From Litchfieldia sinesaloumensis (lineage in GTDB: Bacteria; Bacillota; Bacilli; Bacillales; Bacillaceae_L), in assembly GCF_900156865.1 (NCBI RefSeq), contig NZ_LT732529.1, forward strand, positions 4,202,613 through 4,266,612: a DNA stretch of 64,000 bases, given 5' to 3'. Position numbers and translations under genes: made by a program. Below are positions 46,653-54,868 of the stretch, piece after piece (the first letter of the stretch is position 1; every line of letters begins with the position of its first letter). The notes beneath the pieces were generated by a model. It was given only the letters and a program-made list of their open reading frames with translations, was not told where the DNA came from and did not search any database.

Positions 46653-48469
46653 GTAAAGATAAAGTGAAAACTTCCTCCAAACAACCAAAAGTAATGGAGA
46701 AGCCTAAAGATGTAAAAGCAACAATGCTACGTTTAGCTAGTTTTTTAAAACCAGAACGTAAAATTTTGATCCTCGTATTTATATTTAGTGTTTTTTCAAC
46801 GCTATTTACTGTCTACAGTCCTAAAGTTTTAGGAGATGCAACAACTTCGATATTTGAAAGTGTAACATCTAATAGTCCTATTAACTTTGGATTTCTTGGA
46901 AAGTTAGCAATCTTTTTAATCGGACTTTATGTGCTCACTTCATTATTTTCATTTCTACAAATGTATTTAATGGCTGGAGTGTCTCAACGATCTGTTGCGA
47001 CCCTTCGAAAAGAGGTTAATGAAAAATTAACAAGATTACCAATTAAATATTTTGATAAACATTCGTATGGTGATCTGTTAAGTAGAGCAGTAAATGATAT
47101 TGATAATATAAATAATTCTTTTCAGCAGGCATTAACCCAAATCATATCGTCTGTTATTACTGTTGTAGGTATTATTGTGATGATGCTCGTTATTAGTCCA
47201 ATCTTAACAGTTATAATTGCCATTACCGTCCCTTTAAGTTTCTTAGTTGTTCGAATCACTTTTTCTCGATCACAGAAATTTTTCAAACAACAACAAGATA
47301 GACTTGGAGCTGTAAATGGGCATGTGGAAGAAATGTTCTCAGGCCACCATGTCGTCAAGGCATTTGGTTATGAAGAAAAATCAATTCAACGTTTTCGTGA
47401 TATGAACGAGAACTTATACAAGGTTAGTCAAAAAGCACAATTTATCTCAGGTATCATGAACCCAATGATGAGCTTTATCGGTAACTTAGGTTTTGTACTT
47501 GTAAGTATTATTGGGGGTATATTTGTTCTAAACGGAAGTTTGTTGATTGGAAATGTGCAAGCATTTCTTCAATACTCCAAGCAAATCACACAACCGATGA
47601 TGCAGGTAGCTGGAATTGCTACGATGATTCAGAACGCCCTTGCTTCTGCAGAACGCGTTTTTGAAATATTGGATGAAGAAGAACTTGTAAGAGAGGAACA
47701 TGCAAAGGTTGACCTAGATAAGTTAAACGCACGAGTGACATTTGAACATGTGAGTTTTGGTTATGAAGAAAACTCCATTTTAATGAAAGATATCAATCTG
47801 GACATAAAGGAAGGTCAAACCGTAGCTATTGTCGGACCAACTGGTGCGGGAAAATCAACCTTAATAAATTTACTTATGCGTTTCTATGGCCTAAATAGTG
47901 GCCGGATTCTAATAGATGGAGTAGATCTTAAGGTATTATCACGTGAGCAAGCTAGAAGTTTGTTTGCCATGGTACTTCAAGATACGTGGTTGTTCAGTGG
48001 AACAATTGCTGAAAATATCGCTTATGGTAAAAAAGGGGCAACTGATGAAGAAATTAAGGCAGCCGCTTATTCTGCCCACGCTGATGAATTTATTCGAAAA
48101 CTTCCGGAAGGCTACGATACGATGCTAAACCAAGACGCATCGAATATATCTCATGGGCAGAAGCAGCTTTTAACAATCGCAAGAGCTATAATATCCAATC
48201 CGAAAATTTTAATCCTGGATGAGGCAACAAGTAGTGTTGATACACGAACAGAATTGAAAATTCAAAAAGCCATGAAAACACTCATGCAAAATCGAACTAG
48301 TTTTATTATTGCACACCGCCTTTCAACTATAAAAGATGCAGATGTCATTTTAGTCATGAACCATGGAGATATTATAGAACAAGGTACTCATCAAGAGTTA
48401 CTTGTACAAGGAGGCTTCTATGCTGACCTGTATAATAGTCAATTTGAGATTGTTAGCCAAACATCTTAA
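46649..48469 (+). CDS. ABC exporter subunit, catalytic-site type
   Basis: A 606-residue partner of the preceding half-transporter. Walker A is GPTGAGKST, Walker B LILDEATSSVD with the catalytic Glu, and the switch AHRLST has its His, but the signature is ISHGQKQL instead of LSGGQ. In the heterodimer each site combines one subunit's Walker motifs with the other's signature, so one site is canonical and one degenerate, which is self-consistent. N-terminal cytoplasmic extension of about 25 residues. Terminator follows. Confidence 0.86.
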   Translation: MSKDKVKTSSKQPKVMEKPKDVKATMLRLASFLKPERKILILVFIFSVFSTLFTVYSPKVLGDATTSIFESVTSNSPINFGFLGKLAIFLIGLYVLTSLFSFLQMYLMAGVSQRSVATLRKEVNEKLTRLPIKYFDKHSYGDLLSRAVNDIDNINNSFQQALTQIISSVITVVGIIVMMLVISPILTVIIAITVPLSFLVVRITFSRSQKFFKQQQDRLGAVNGHVEEMFSGHHVVKAFGYEEKSIQRFRDMNENLYKVSQKAQFISGIMNPMMSFIGNLGFVLVSIIGGIFVLNGSLLIGNVQAFLQYSKQITQPMMQVAGIATMIQNALASAERVFEILDEEELVREEHAKVDLDKLNARVTFEHVSFGYEENSILMKDINLDIKEGQTVAIVGPTGAGKSTLINLLMRFYGLNSGRILIDGVDLKVLSREQARSLFAMVLQDTWLFSGTIAENIAYGKKGATDEEIKAAAYSAHADEFIRKLPEGYDTMLNQDASNISHGQKQLLTIARAIISNPKILILDEATSSVDTRTELKIQKAMKTLMQNRTSFIIAHRLSTIKDADVILVMNHGDIIEQGTHQELLVQGGFYADLYNSQFEIVSQTS

Positions 48470-48477
48470 TAATAGGG

Positions 48478-48518
48478 AGATATACATAGAACCTAATACT
48501 GTGTATATCTTTTTTTTA
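48478..48518 (+). terminator. Terminator of the GH43-ABC operon
   Basis: GATATACA and TGTATATC form a stem around an 18-base loop, followed by eight T. Confidence 0.8.
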
Positions 48519-48594
48519 CTTAAAAAGTATTACTAAGAAACATATTTACAAAAACCTTAACAATAAACAAAATTCTTCTTTTATAAGTGAATAT

Positions 48595-48646
48595 TACAAA
48601 AATACATACTAAAATACCATAATGTTAAATGTTGTAATGTTACTAT
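48595..48646 (+). promoter_or_regulatory. Regulon operator and promoter B (GH1 operon)
   Basis: Half-sites TACAA (48595) and TACCA (48615) start 20 bp apart; the -10-like TACTAT starts at 48641, 26 bp after the proximal half-site. Confidence 0.75.
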
Positions 48647-48651
48647 TATAT

Positions 48652-48665
48652 TGAAAGCGGATAAC
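48652..48665 (+). promoter_or_regulatory. cre-like site at promoter B start point
   Basis: TGAAAGCGGATAAC resembles the cre consensus at its left half. Its AAGCG begins 14 bp after the start of the -10 hexamer, over the likely transcription start, a position where CcpA represses. Confidence 0.5.
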
Positions 48666-48681
48666 CTAATTTTCTGGCTAT

Positions 48682-48761
48682 TTGTACTTTATATAAGATG
48701 GGATGTTTAACCGAAATGGTTTTAACAGCCTACAATCGAAATGATTGTGTATAAAGTACAA
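48682..48761 (+). ncRNA. Structured leader of GH1 mRNA (three-way junction)
   Basis: TTGTACTTTATA (48682-48693) pairs perfectly with TATAAAGTACAA (48750-48761). Inside, AACC GAAAT GGTT (48709-48721), extended by TGTT/AACA, and ACAATC GAAAT GATTGT (48732-48748) form two hairpins with the same pentaloop GAAAT. The fold is a three-way junction in the untranslated leader about 130 nt before the start codon. No known riboswitch class matches what I can see. Confidence 0.55.
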
Positions 48762-48891
48762 GACTACTAATTTGGAATCGACGTAAATCAATCCATTTCT
48801 TTGTAATGCCACCAAAGACTTTAATAACATCATGTATTTCTAAATCAAGCACTAGTAAATAAATTTAAATTAAATGAGGGGGAAGAATCAA

Positions 48892-50187
48892 ATGAAACAG
48901 TTTGCCAATGATTTTATGATGGGAGCTGCTACTGCTGCACACCAAGTAGAAGGAAATAATATATATAGTGATTTCTGGACAATGGAGCAAGTTCCATACT
49001 CAATGTACAAAGAACCATCGTTAGAAGCAGTTGATCACTACAACAGATTTAAAGAAGATATTCAGTTATTAGTAGATGCAGGATTAAACACGTATAGGTT
49101 CTCAATAGAATGGGCTAGGATAGAGCCTACTAAAGGTAATTTTGAAAAAAGAGAAATCGAACATTATAGAGAAGTTTTGGAATTCTGTCAACAAAGGAAT
49201 GTAACACCAATAGTTACATTACATCACTTTTCCTCACCAAAGTGGTTAATTACTGAGGGTGGATGGGAAAGTGAAGCAACAATTGATTACTTCAAAAACT
49301 ATACCCGATACGTAGTTACGGAATTGGGTGATTTAATTCCATATATTTGCACAATTAATGAAGCGAATATGGGTAAGCAAATAGCAAAAATTATGAAAAG
49401 AATGACTGGAGCTAATGAGAAAAATGAAGCAGGGAAAAAGGGAGATATTCAAGTTGGACTTACTATCGATGTTAAGGAGAAAATGGAGAACTATTATCGA
49501 GCTCTAGGAGAGGCTTTTGGCATGGACCCTAGAAACATACAGACGTTTCATAGTCCTCGAACAGATAATGGAGAACGTATCATCATGGAATGTCATGAAA
49601 AAGCAAGAAATGTAATCAAAGAAGTACAACCAAAGATTAAGGTTGGAATCACTTTTTCCCTGTATGATCACCAAGCATTACCTGGAGGAGAAAAATTTGT
49701 AGAAAAAGAATATTACGAGGATTTTCTAAACTACCTCCCTTATCTTCAAGAGGATGACTTTTTAGGTGTTCAGAATTACTCTCGGAAAATCCACGGACCT
49801 GATGGTTATGTGAAATCGGATGAAAATACTAGGTTAACGAAGATGGGGTATGAATTTTATCCTGAAGCTTTAGGAAATGTAATACGATTTGTATCAAAAC
49901 ATTGGGATAAGCCAATCATTGTGACAGAAAACGGTCTATCTACCGATCATGATGAGGAAAGAGTAGAGTATATCGAACGAGCATTAACAGGTGTTCATCA
50001 ATGTATAGAAGAAGGTATTAATGTACTTGGATATATGTACTGGTCATTATTAGATAATTTTGAATGGCAGTTGGGCTATGAACAAACCTTTGGACTGATT
50101 GCAGTTGAACGTACTACACAAACTAGATATCCAAAAGAAAGTTTATCTTTTTTAGGAAATATAAAAAAGGCTGGATTAAATGAGTAA
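48892..50187 (+). CDS. GH1-family beta-glycosidase
   Basis: A 431-residue GH1 enzyme, slightly shorter than usual (450-480). The acid/base Glu is in CTINEANMG, where the normal NEP has become NEA; the nucleophile is in IVTENGLST near residue 345. GMAATAAHQ-type N-terminus (MMGAATAAHQVEG) and YWSLLDNFEW are intact. It should cleave beta-linked glycosides in the cytoplasm. ATG at 48892 has GAGGGGGA upstream; the earlier ATG at 48874 overlaps that RBS. First gene of the GH1-SDR-SDR-GH106 operon. Confidence 0.85.
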   Translation: MKQFANDFMMGAATAAHQVEGNNIYSDFWTMEQVPYSMYKEPSLEAVDHYNRFKEDIQLLVDAGLNTYRFSIEWARIEPTKGNFEKREIEHYREVLEFCQQRNVTPIVTLHHFSSPKWLITEGGWESEATIDYFKNYTRYVVTELGDLIPYICTINEANMGKQIAKIMKRMTGANEKNEAGKKGDIQVGLTIDVKEKMENYYRALGEAFGMDPRNIQTFHSPRTDNGERIIMECHEKARNVIKEVQPKIKVGITFSLYDHQALPGGEKFVEKEYYEDFLNYLPYLQEDDFLGVQNYSRKIHGPDGYVKSDENTRLTKMGYEFYPEALGNVIRFVSKHWDKPIIVTENGLSTDHDEERVEYIERALTGVHQCIEEGINVLGYMYWSLLDNFEWQLGYEQTFGLIAVERTTQTRYPKESLSFLGNIKKAGLNE

Positions 50188-50250
50188 AACAAATGCCCGA
50201 AAATAAGAAGTAGGTCATCCTTGATAAGGCTGACATTGGAGGCGATTTAA

Positions 50251-51060
50251 ATAAAAGTTCTAGACAAAGTAATAGTTGTTACAGGAGCTGGGGGTGGAAT
50301 CGGACGTGAGTTAGTCCTTAACCTCCTTTCCAAGGGAGCTAGCGTAGCTGCAGTAGATATTAACAGGGATGCACTTGAGGAAACTGTCAAGCAAGCAGGA
50401 GAAAAAGTCGACAAGCTATCCATACACGTCGTGAATTTAACAGATAGAGAAGCTGTTGAGGTATTACCGGAACAAGTCATTTCTTATCATGGTTCAGTAG
50501 ATGGCATCATTAATAATGCTGGAATCATTCATGATTTTGTAAATATTCAAGACCTTGATTACGATAAAATCAAGTTAGTAATGGATATTAATTTTTACGG
50601 AACGCTGTATATGACAAAGTCGTTCCTTCCTTATTTATTGAAAAGACCCTTAGGGCATATTACAAACGTTTCTAGTATGGGGGGATTCCTGCCCGTCCCC
50701 GGTCAATCCATCTATGGAGCATCAAAGGCAGCTGTGAAACTTATGACTGAAGGACTGTACGCTGAGCTTCAGGGTACAAATGTTAGAGTAACGGTAGTAT
50801 TCCCGGGTGGAGTAGGAACGGATATAATGAAAAACTCTGGTGTTGCAGGTGCTGAAAAAGCTAATGCAAGCGAACAAAATATGTCACAATTATTAACTCC
50901 AACAGAAGCAGCGGAAATCATTATCAATGGTATGGAAACGGATCAGTACCGAGTTCTTGCTGGTAAAGACTCGAAAATGATGGATAAGTTATATCGGTTG
51001 AGTCCAAAACGAGCAGTTGGGATTATCTCTAAACAAATGAAAAAGCTAATCAACAAGTGA
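50251..51060 (+). CDS. Short-chain dehydrogenase with apparent ATA start
   Basis: A 269-residue SDR if started at ATA (50251). This start is placed 8 nt after GGAGG (50238-50242) and restores the Rossmann motif VTGAGGGIG at residues 11-19; a TAA lies just before it in frame and no ATG, GTG or TTG occurs until GTG 50431, which would remove the nucleotide-binding half. Later motifs are intact: NNAGI and Tyr-x3-Lys in IYGASKAA. A G-to-A change of an ATG, a rare ATA start, or a base-call error are the options. Likely oxidises a sugar or aglycone hydroxyl. Confidence 0.7.
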   Translation: MKVLDKVIVVTGAGGGIGRELVLNLLSKGASVAAVDINRDALEETVKQAGEKVDKLSIHVVNLTDREAVEVLPEQVISYHGSVDGIINNAGIIHDFVNIQDLDYDKIKLVMDINFYGTLYMTKSFLPYLLKRPLGHITNVSSMGGFLPVPGQSIYGASKAAVKLMTEGLYAELQGTNVRVTVVFPGGVGTDIMKNSGVAGAEKANASEQNMSQLLTPTEAAEIIINGMETDQYRVLAGKDSKMMDKLYRLSPKRAVGIISKQMKKLINK

Positions 51061-51138
51061 TAATCTTTTGAAAAAAACTTATTTAAATTTTATTCCAAAT
51101 AATACAAACCTTATTTCGAGAAAAATAGGAGGTTATCT

Positions 51139-51948
51139 ATGACTGATTTTCTAAGCGTGAAAGGAAAAGTTGTTATAATTACGGGTGCTGCAGATGGTTT
51201 AGGGAAAGCAATTGCTGAATGTTACAGTGAAAATGGAATGAAGGTTATTATATCAGATGTAAATGTTGAAAAAGGTATGCAAACTGTAGTTGAACTCCAA
51301 AATCAGGGAGGTTACGTAGAATTTTTTGCTGCAGATGTAAGTAAAGAGGAGCAAGTTAGGGAACTAATTGATTTTGCAATAATAACATATGGTCGACTAG
51401 ATGGAATAGTTAATAATGCGGGTATCTCGGCTCAAAATAGACCAATTCATGAATTTTCATTAGAAGAATATGAACACTTAATGAGTATAAATTTAAAAGG
51501 TGCCTTCTTAGGGATGAAATATGGTATTGAAACTATATTAAAATCCAAGTCACCTTCGGGTTTTGTAGTAAATATTGCATCGATGGCAGGTATTGAAGGA
51601 AACAGTGCAATGGGAACTTATGTTGCATCTAAACATGGCGTTGTAGGTCTTACAAAAACAGCAGCACTAGATTACGCTAAATATAATATAACAGTTAATG
51701 CTATTTGCCCTGGGACGTTCCGTACTTCTATTTGGGGGGGAGCGTCAGAAGAAGTAATCCAGCAATACGCAAGTATTTTCTCGCCAAATGGTAGATTGGG
51801 AGACCCTAAGGAAGTGGGGTATCTAGCTTTATTTCTTGCATCAGATTTAGCTAGATATATAAGCGGTGCTGTCATTCCAATTGATGCAGGATCAGGTGTA
51901 GGTAAAGTAACCCCTGTAAAATGGGAACATCCAGAAATTCTAGAATAA
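51139..51948 (+). CDS. Short-chain dehydrogenase/reductase
   Basis: A 269-residue classical SDR with TGAADGLGKAI near residues 15-25, NNAGIS near 94, Ser in VNIASMAG and Tyr-x3-Lys in TYVASKHGVVG. NAD(H)-linked oxidation of a hydroxyl to a ketone or the reverse. RBS AGGAGG is 8 bp upstream of the ATG. Third gene of the GH1 operon; its pairing with the preceding SDR suggests two steps on the same released sugar or aglycone. Confidence 0.85.
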   Translation: MTDFLSVKGKVVIITGAADGLGKAIAECYSENGMKVIISDVNVEKGMQTVVELQNQGGYVEFFAADVSKEEQVRELIDFAIITYGRLDGIVNNAGISAQNRPIHEFSLEEYEHLMSINLKGAFLGMKYGIETILKSKSPSGFVVNIASMAGIEGNSAMGTYVASKHGVVGLTKTAALDYAKYNITVNAICPGTFRTSIWGGASEEVIQQYASIFSPNGRLGDPKEVGYLALFLASDLARYISGAVIPIDAGSGVGKVTPVKWEHPEILE

Positions 51949-52021
51949 TAGATAAGAGAGATTATACTTTTTTACTTTTTCTGGTGCTAGGTTATCGGCA
52001 AAATAAAAACGAGGTGAAACA

Positions 52022-54658
52022 ATGACAACTAGATTAAATGATGTCTTACAAGGTAACGAGGATAATTATATATTACCTTTTTTTTGGCAACATGGAGAAG
52101 AGGAAGAAGTGCTTCGAGAGGAAATGGCTCGCATACATGAGTCGAATATAAAGGCAGTGTGTGTAGAGGCACGGCCACATCCTGATTTTTTGGGTCCTAA
52201 ATGGTGGAAAGACATGGATATTATTATGGAGGAAGCAAGAAAGCGTGACATGCGTGTATGGATACTTGATGATGATCATTTTCCCACTGGTCACGCAGCA
52301 GGTCAAATAAAGAATGCTCCTAAAGAGCTTCGTCGACTTTTTTTATCGGTCGATCATATTGATGCATTCGGACCACGACCAAATTCATCATTCATTGTCG
52401 AGCCTCCTCCGTACGTTCCAGGATATTACGACACTGGTGGAGGAACAATTATAGCTGTAATTGCTATTAAAAGGGATTCTGTAACAGGAGAGCTAACAGA
52501 AATAGCGGAGGATGTAACATCAAAAGTTGAGAACGGGAAGTTATACTGGGATGTTCCGGAAGGGTATTGGCGTATATTTACGTTAGTTGAAAATGAAAGA
52601 GGTGGGGATTTAAAGAAGAATGATTATTTAAATCCGATTGTTAAGGAATCGGTTAAAGTTCTTCTTGATACTGTACACGAGGCTTTTTATGAACGTTATC
52701 GTGAGGACTTCGGGAAAACTATCGCAGGTTTTTTTTCTGATGAGCCAGGATTCTATAATGACAGCGAAGGAGCTTATTACGATTCAAAACTCGGTAAACC
52801 AAAAGTTTCGCTTCCGTGGAGCCCAGAACTGTATCAAATATTTGAAAAGGACATGGGAATAGAATATAAAAAGTATTTACCACTTCTCTGGCATGAAGGC
52901 GGAAAGAGTATGTCGGAAATTCGCTATTATTATATGGACATAATTACTAAGTTGTATGCACGAAATTTTACAGATCAAATTGGTGATTGGTGTCGAGAGC
53001 GTGGTGTCGAGTACATTGGACATGTCCTAGAAGACAATAATGTGCATGCTCGACTCGGTAGTGGCGCAGGTCATTTTTTCAGAGCGCTAGGTGGACAGGA
53101 TATGTCGGGACTTGATGTTGTACTCTGGCAGCTCAATCCAGGATTTGATGGAATTCCTTCACGGATGTTTGCAGGTGAAGCTGATAACGAGTTCTTCAAT
53201 TACGGACTTGCTAAAATGGCAACGTCACTTGCGCATATTGATCCAAAAAAGAAAGGCCGTACTATGGCAGAAATCTTCGGGGCCTATGGCTGGGTTGAAG
53301 GGTTAAAATTAATGAAATGGATGACGGATCATATGCTAGTTCGCGGCGTGAATTATTTTGTACCGCATGCTTTTTCGCCAAAAGAATATCCGGATTACGA
53401 TTGTCCGCCACATATGTACGCGAGAGGTAAAAATCCACAATATCGTTATTATAAATATCTAAATCAATATACGAATCGGATGAGCCATCTCTTATCTGGA
53501 GGTACGCATGTTGCCTCTGTGGCTGTCTTATACCATGCAGAAGCAGAATGGGCAGCGGGCGATTATATGTATTTCCAAAAACCAGTAAAAGAACTGATGA
53601 GAAGTCAAATAGACTGCGATATTCTTCCATGTGATTTCATTATAGAGGATGTAGAAGTCCAAAATGGGAAACTAGTTAGTCATAAGGAGACATTTGACTG
53701 TCTAATTATCCCTTATTCTGAAGCATTGCCAGTTAAAGCGATAAACCGATTAGCTGACTTAGCGAAAAAAGGTTTACCAATATTTTTTATAGATGGACTT
53801 CCTAAACGGTCATGTGAAGGTGAGTCTATCGATATTGCACTTGACATTTTGGTTTCAACTGAAAGAGTGGAAACTATATCATTAGCTGACCTTACAGAGA
53901 CAATGAGAAGTGCTGGATACTTTGATATTCAAGTGAAAGAATATCAGCCATATTTACGCTATTATCATGTTAAGCAACAGGAAATGGATGTTTTCATGTT
54001 CTTCAATGAGCATCCATTGGATGAGATAGAGACGGAGGTTAAAATTCCGTTTACAGGGGAAATCTTCAACTATGATGCATATGAAAACAGGGTAAGGAAA
54101 GCTCGCGTGGTTCAAAAGGATGAGTATTCACTTGTTTCTATTAAGCTTGCTCCATTTGAAACTATAGTAGTTGTTGCTGGTCTAGAACATAGAGTATTTG
54201 AGCTTAGTCCTGTTGTTGAAAGGTTACAGCAGTCAGCAAATATAGAAGGACCTTGGTCACTTTCAACAGCAACCTCTGAGCAATATCCTGAATTTTCACC
54301 TTGGGGTGAACTTGAAGTATTAACTGATTTGAGTCGTATTGAGGGTCTACAAACGTTTTCCGGAACGATTAGGTATGAAAAAGAATTAACATGGATTCCA
54401 GATGGAAGGCGTGTGTTCATTGATCTAGGAGATGCATACGAAACAGTTGAGGTTTTTGTAAATGGCAAGTCTCTAGGAGTTCGGATTCAGGCTCCATACC
54501 AGTTTGAATTAAGTAACAATCTCCAGACGGGAGTAAATTCACTGCAGATTGAAGTTACTAATACCCTTGTGAAGGAAAACAATGACATGCTTTCACGCAT
54601 TGGACACCAGGAGCCAAGTGGTTTGCTAGGGCCGGTACGATTATTAATAGAAGCATAA
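52022..54658 (+). CDS. GH106-like alpha-L-rhamnosidase
   Basis: An 878-residue enzyme. The N-terminal catalytic region with FFWQHGEEEEVLREEMARI, VWILDDDHFPTGHAAGQI and FSDEPGFYND (acidic residues of the barrel) resembles GH106 alpha-L-rhamnosidases and related Glyco_hydro_106 proteins. The last 130 residues form a GH2-type sugar-binding beta-sandwich (FIDLGDAYETVEVFVNGKSLG). The rhamnosidase call is by resemblance and by the GH78 gene in the same regulon. No signal peptide. RBS GAGGTG upstream. Last gene of the operon. Confidence 0.7.
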   Translation: MTTRLNDVLQGNEDNYILPFFWQHGEEEEVLREEMARIHESNIKAVCVEARPHPDFLGPKWWKDMDIIMEEARKRDMRVWILDDDHFPTGHAAGQIKNAPKELRRLFLSVDHIDAFGPRPNSSFIVEPPPYVPGYYDTGGGTIIAVIAIKRDSVTGELTEIAEDVTSKVENGKLYWDVPEGYWRIFTLVENERGGDLKKNDYLNPIVKESVKVLLDTVHEAFYERYREDFGKTIAGFFSDEPGFYNDSEGAYYDSKLGKPKVSLPWSPELYQIFEKDMGIEYKKYLPLLWHEGGKSMSEIRYYYMDIITKLYARNFTDQIGDWCRERGVEYIGHVLEDNNVHARLGSGAGHFFRALGGQDMSGLDVVLWQLNPGFDGIPSRMFAGEADNEFFNYGLAKMATSLAHIDPKKKGRTMAEIFGAYGWVEGLKLMKWMTDHMLVRGVNYFVPHAFSPKEYPDYDCPPHMYARGKNPQYRYYKYLNQYTNRMSHLLSGGTHVASVAVLYHAEAEWAAGDYMYFQKPVKELMRSQIDCDILPCDFIIEDVEVQNGKLVSHKETFDCLIIPYSEALPVKAINRLADLAKKGLPIFFIDGLPKRSCEGESIDIALDILVSTERVETISLADLTETMRSAGYFDIQVKEYQPYLRYYHVKQQEMDVFMFFNEHPLDEIETEVKIPFTGEIFNYDAYENRVRKARVVQKDEYSLVSIKLAPFETIVVVAGLEHRVFELSPVVERLQQSANIEGPWSLSTATSEQYPEFSPWGELEVLTDLSRIEGLQTFSGTIRYEKELTWIPDGRRVFIDLGDAYETVEVFVNGKSLGVRIQAPYQFELSNNLQTGVNSLQIEVTNTLVKENNDMLSRIGHQEPSGLLGPVRLLIEA

Positions 54659-54669
54659 TGTAGGTTTGT

Positions 54670-54700
54670 AAAACAGGAATTACAATGTAATTCCTGTTTT
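54670..54700 (+). terminator. Terminator of the GH1 operon
   Basis: AAAACAGGAATTAC and GTAATTCCTGTTTT form a perfect stem around AAT. Confidence 0.88.
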
Positions 54701-54740
54701 ATGTTACTCTTTTTCTATTTCTAAATAACTTAATAAACAA

Positions 54741-54792
54741 CACCAAAAAAAGCACTAAAATACCATAAAGAAAAAGTGGTCTTTGTTAGTAT
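54741..54792 (+). promoter_or_regulatory. Regulon operator and promoter C (GH2 gene)
   Basis: Half-sites CACCA (54741) and TACCA (54761) start 20 bp apart; the -10-like TAGTAT starts at 54787, 26 bp after the proximal half-site. Confidence 0.75.
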
Positions 54793-54797
54793 GAGTG

Positions 54798-54811
54798 AGT
54801 AAGCGTATATC
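54798..54811 (+). promoter_or_regulatory. cre-like site at promoter C start point
   Basis: AGTAAGCGTATATC shows the AAGCG core beginning 14 bp after the start of the -10, the same offset as at promoters B and D. Confidence 0.45.
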
Positions 54812-54868
54812 GCTGCGTATTAACTAATTTACCTCGATAAGTTCTCATAAAAAATAGGAGGATATAGC

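Noticed and set aside
50431-51060. SDR starting at GTG 50431
   Set aside because: This start removes the nucleotide-binding half; the upstream RBS and frame show that the gene begins at 50251.
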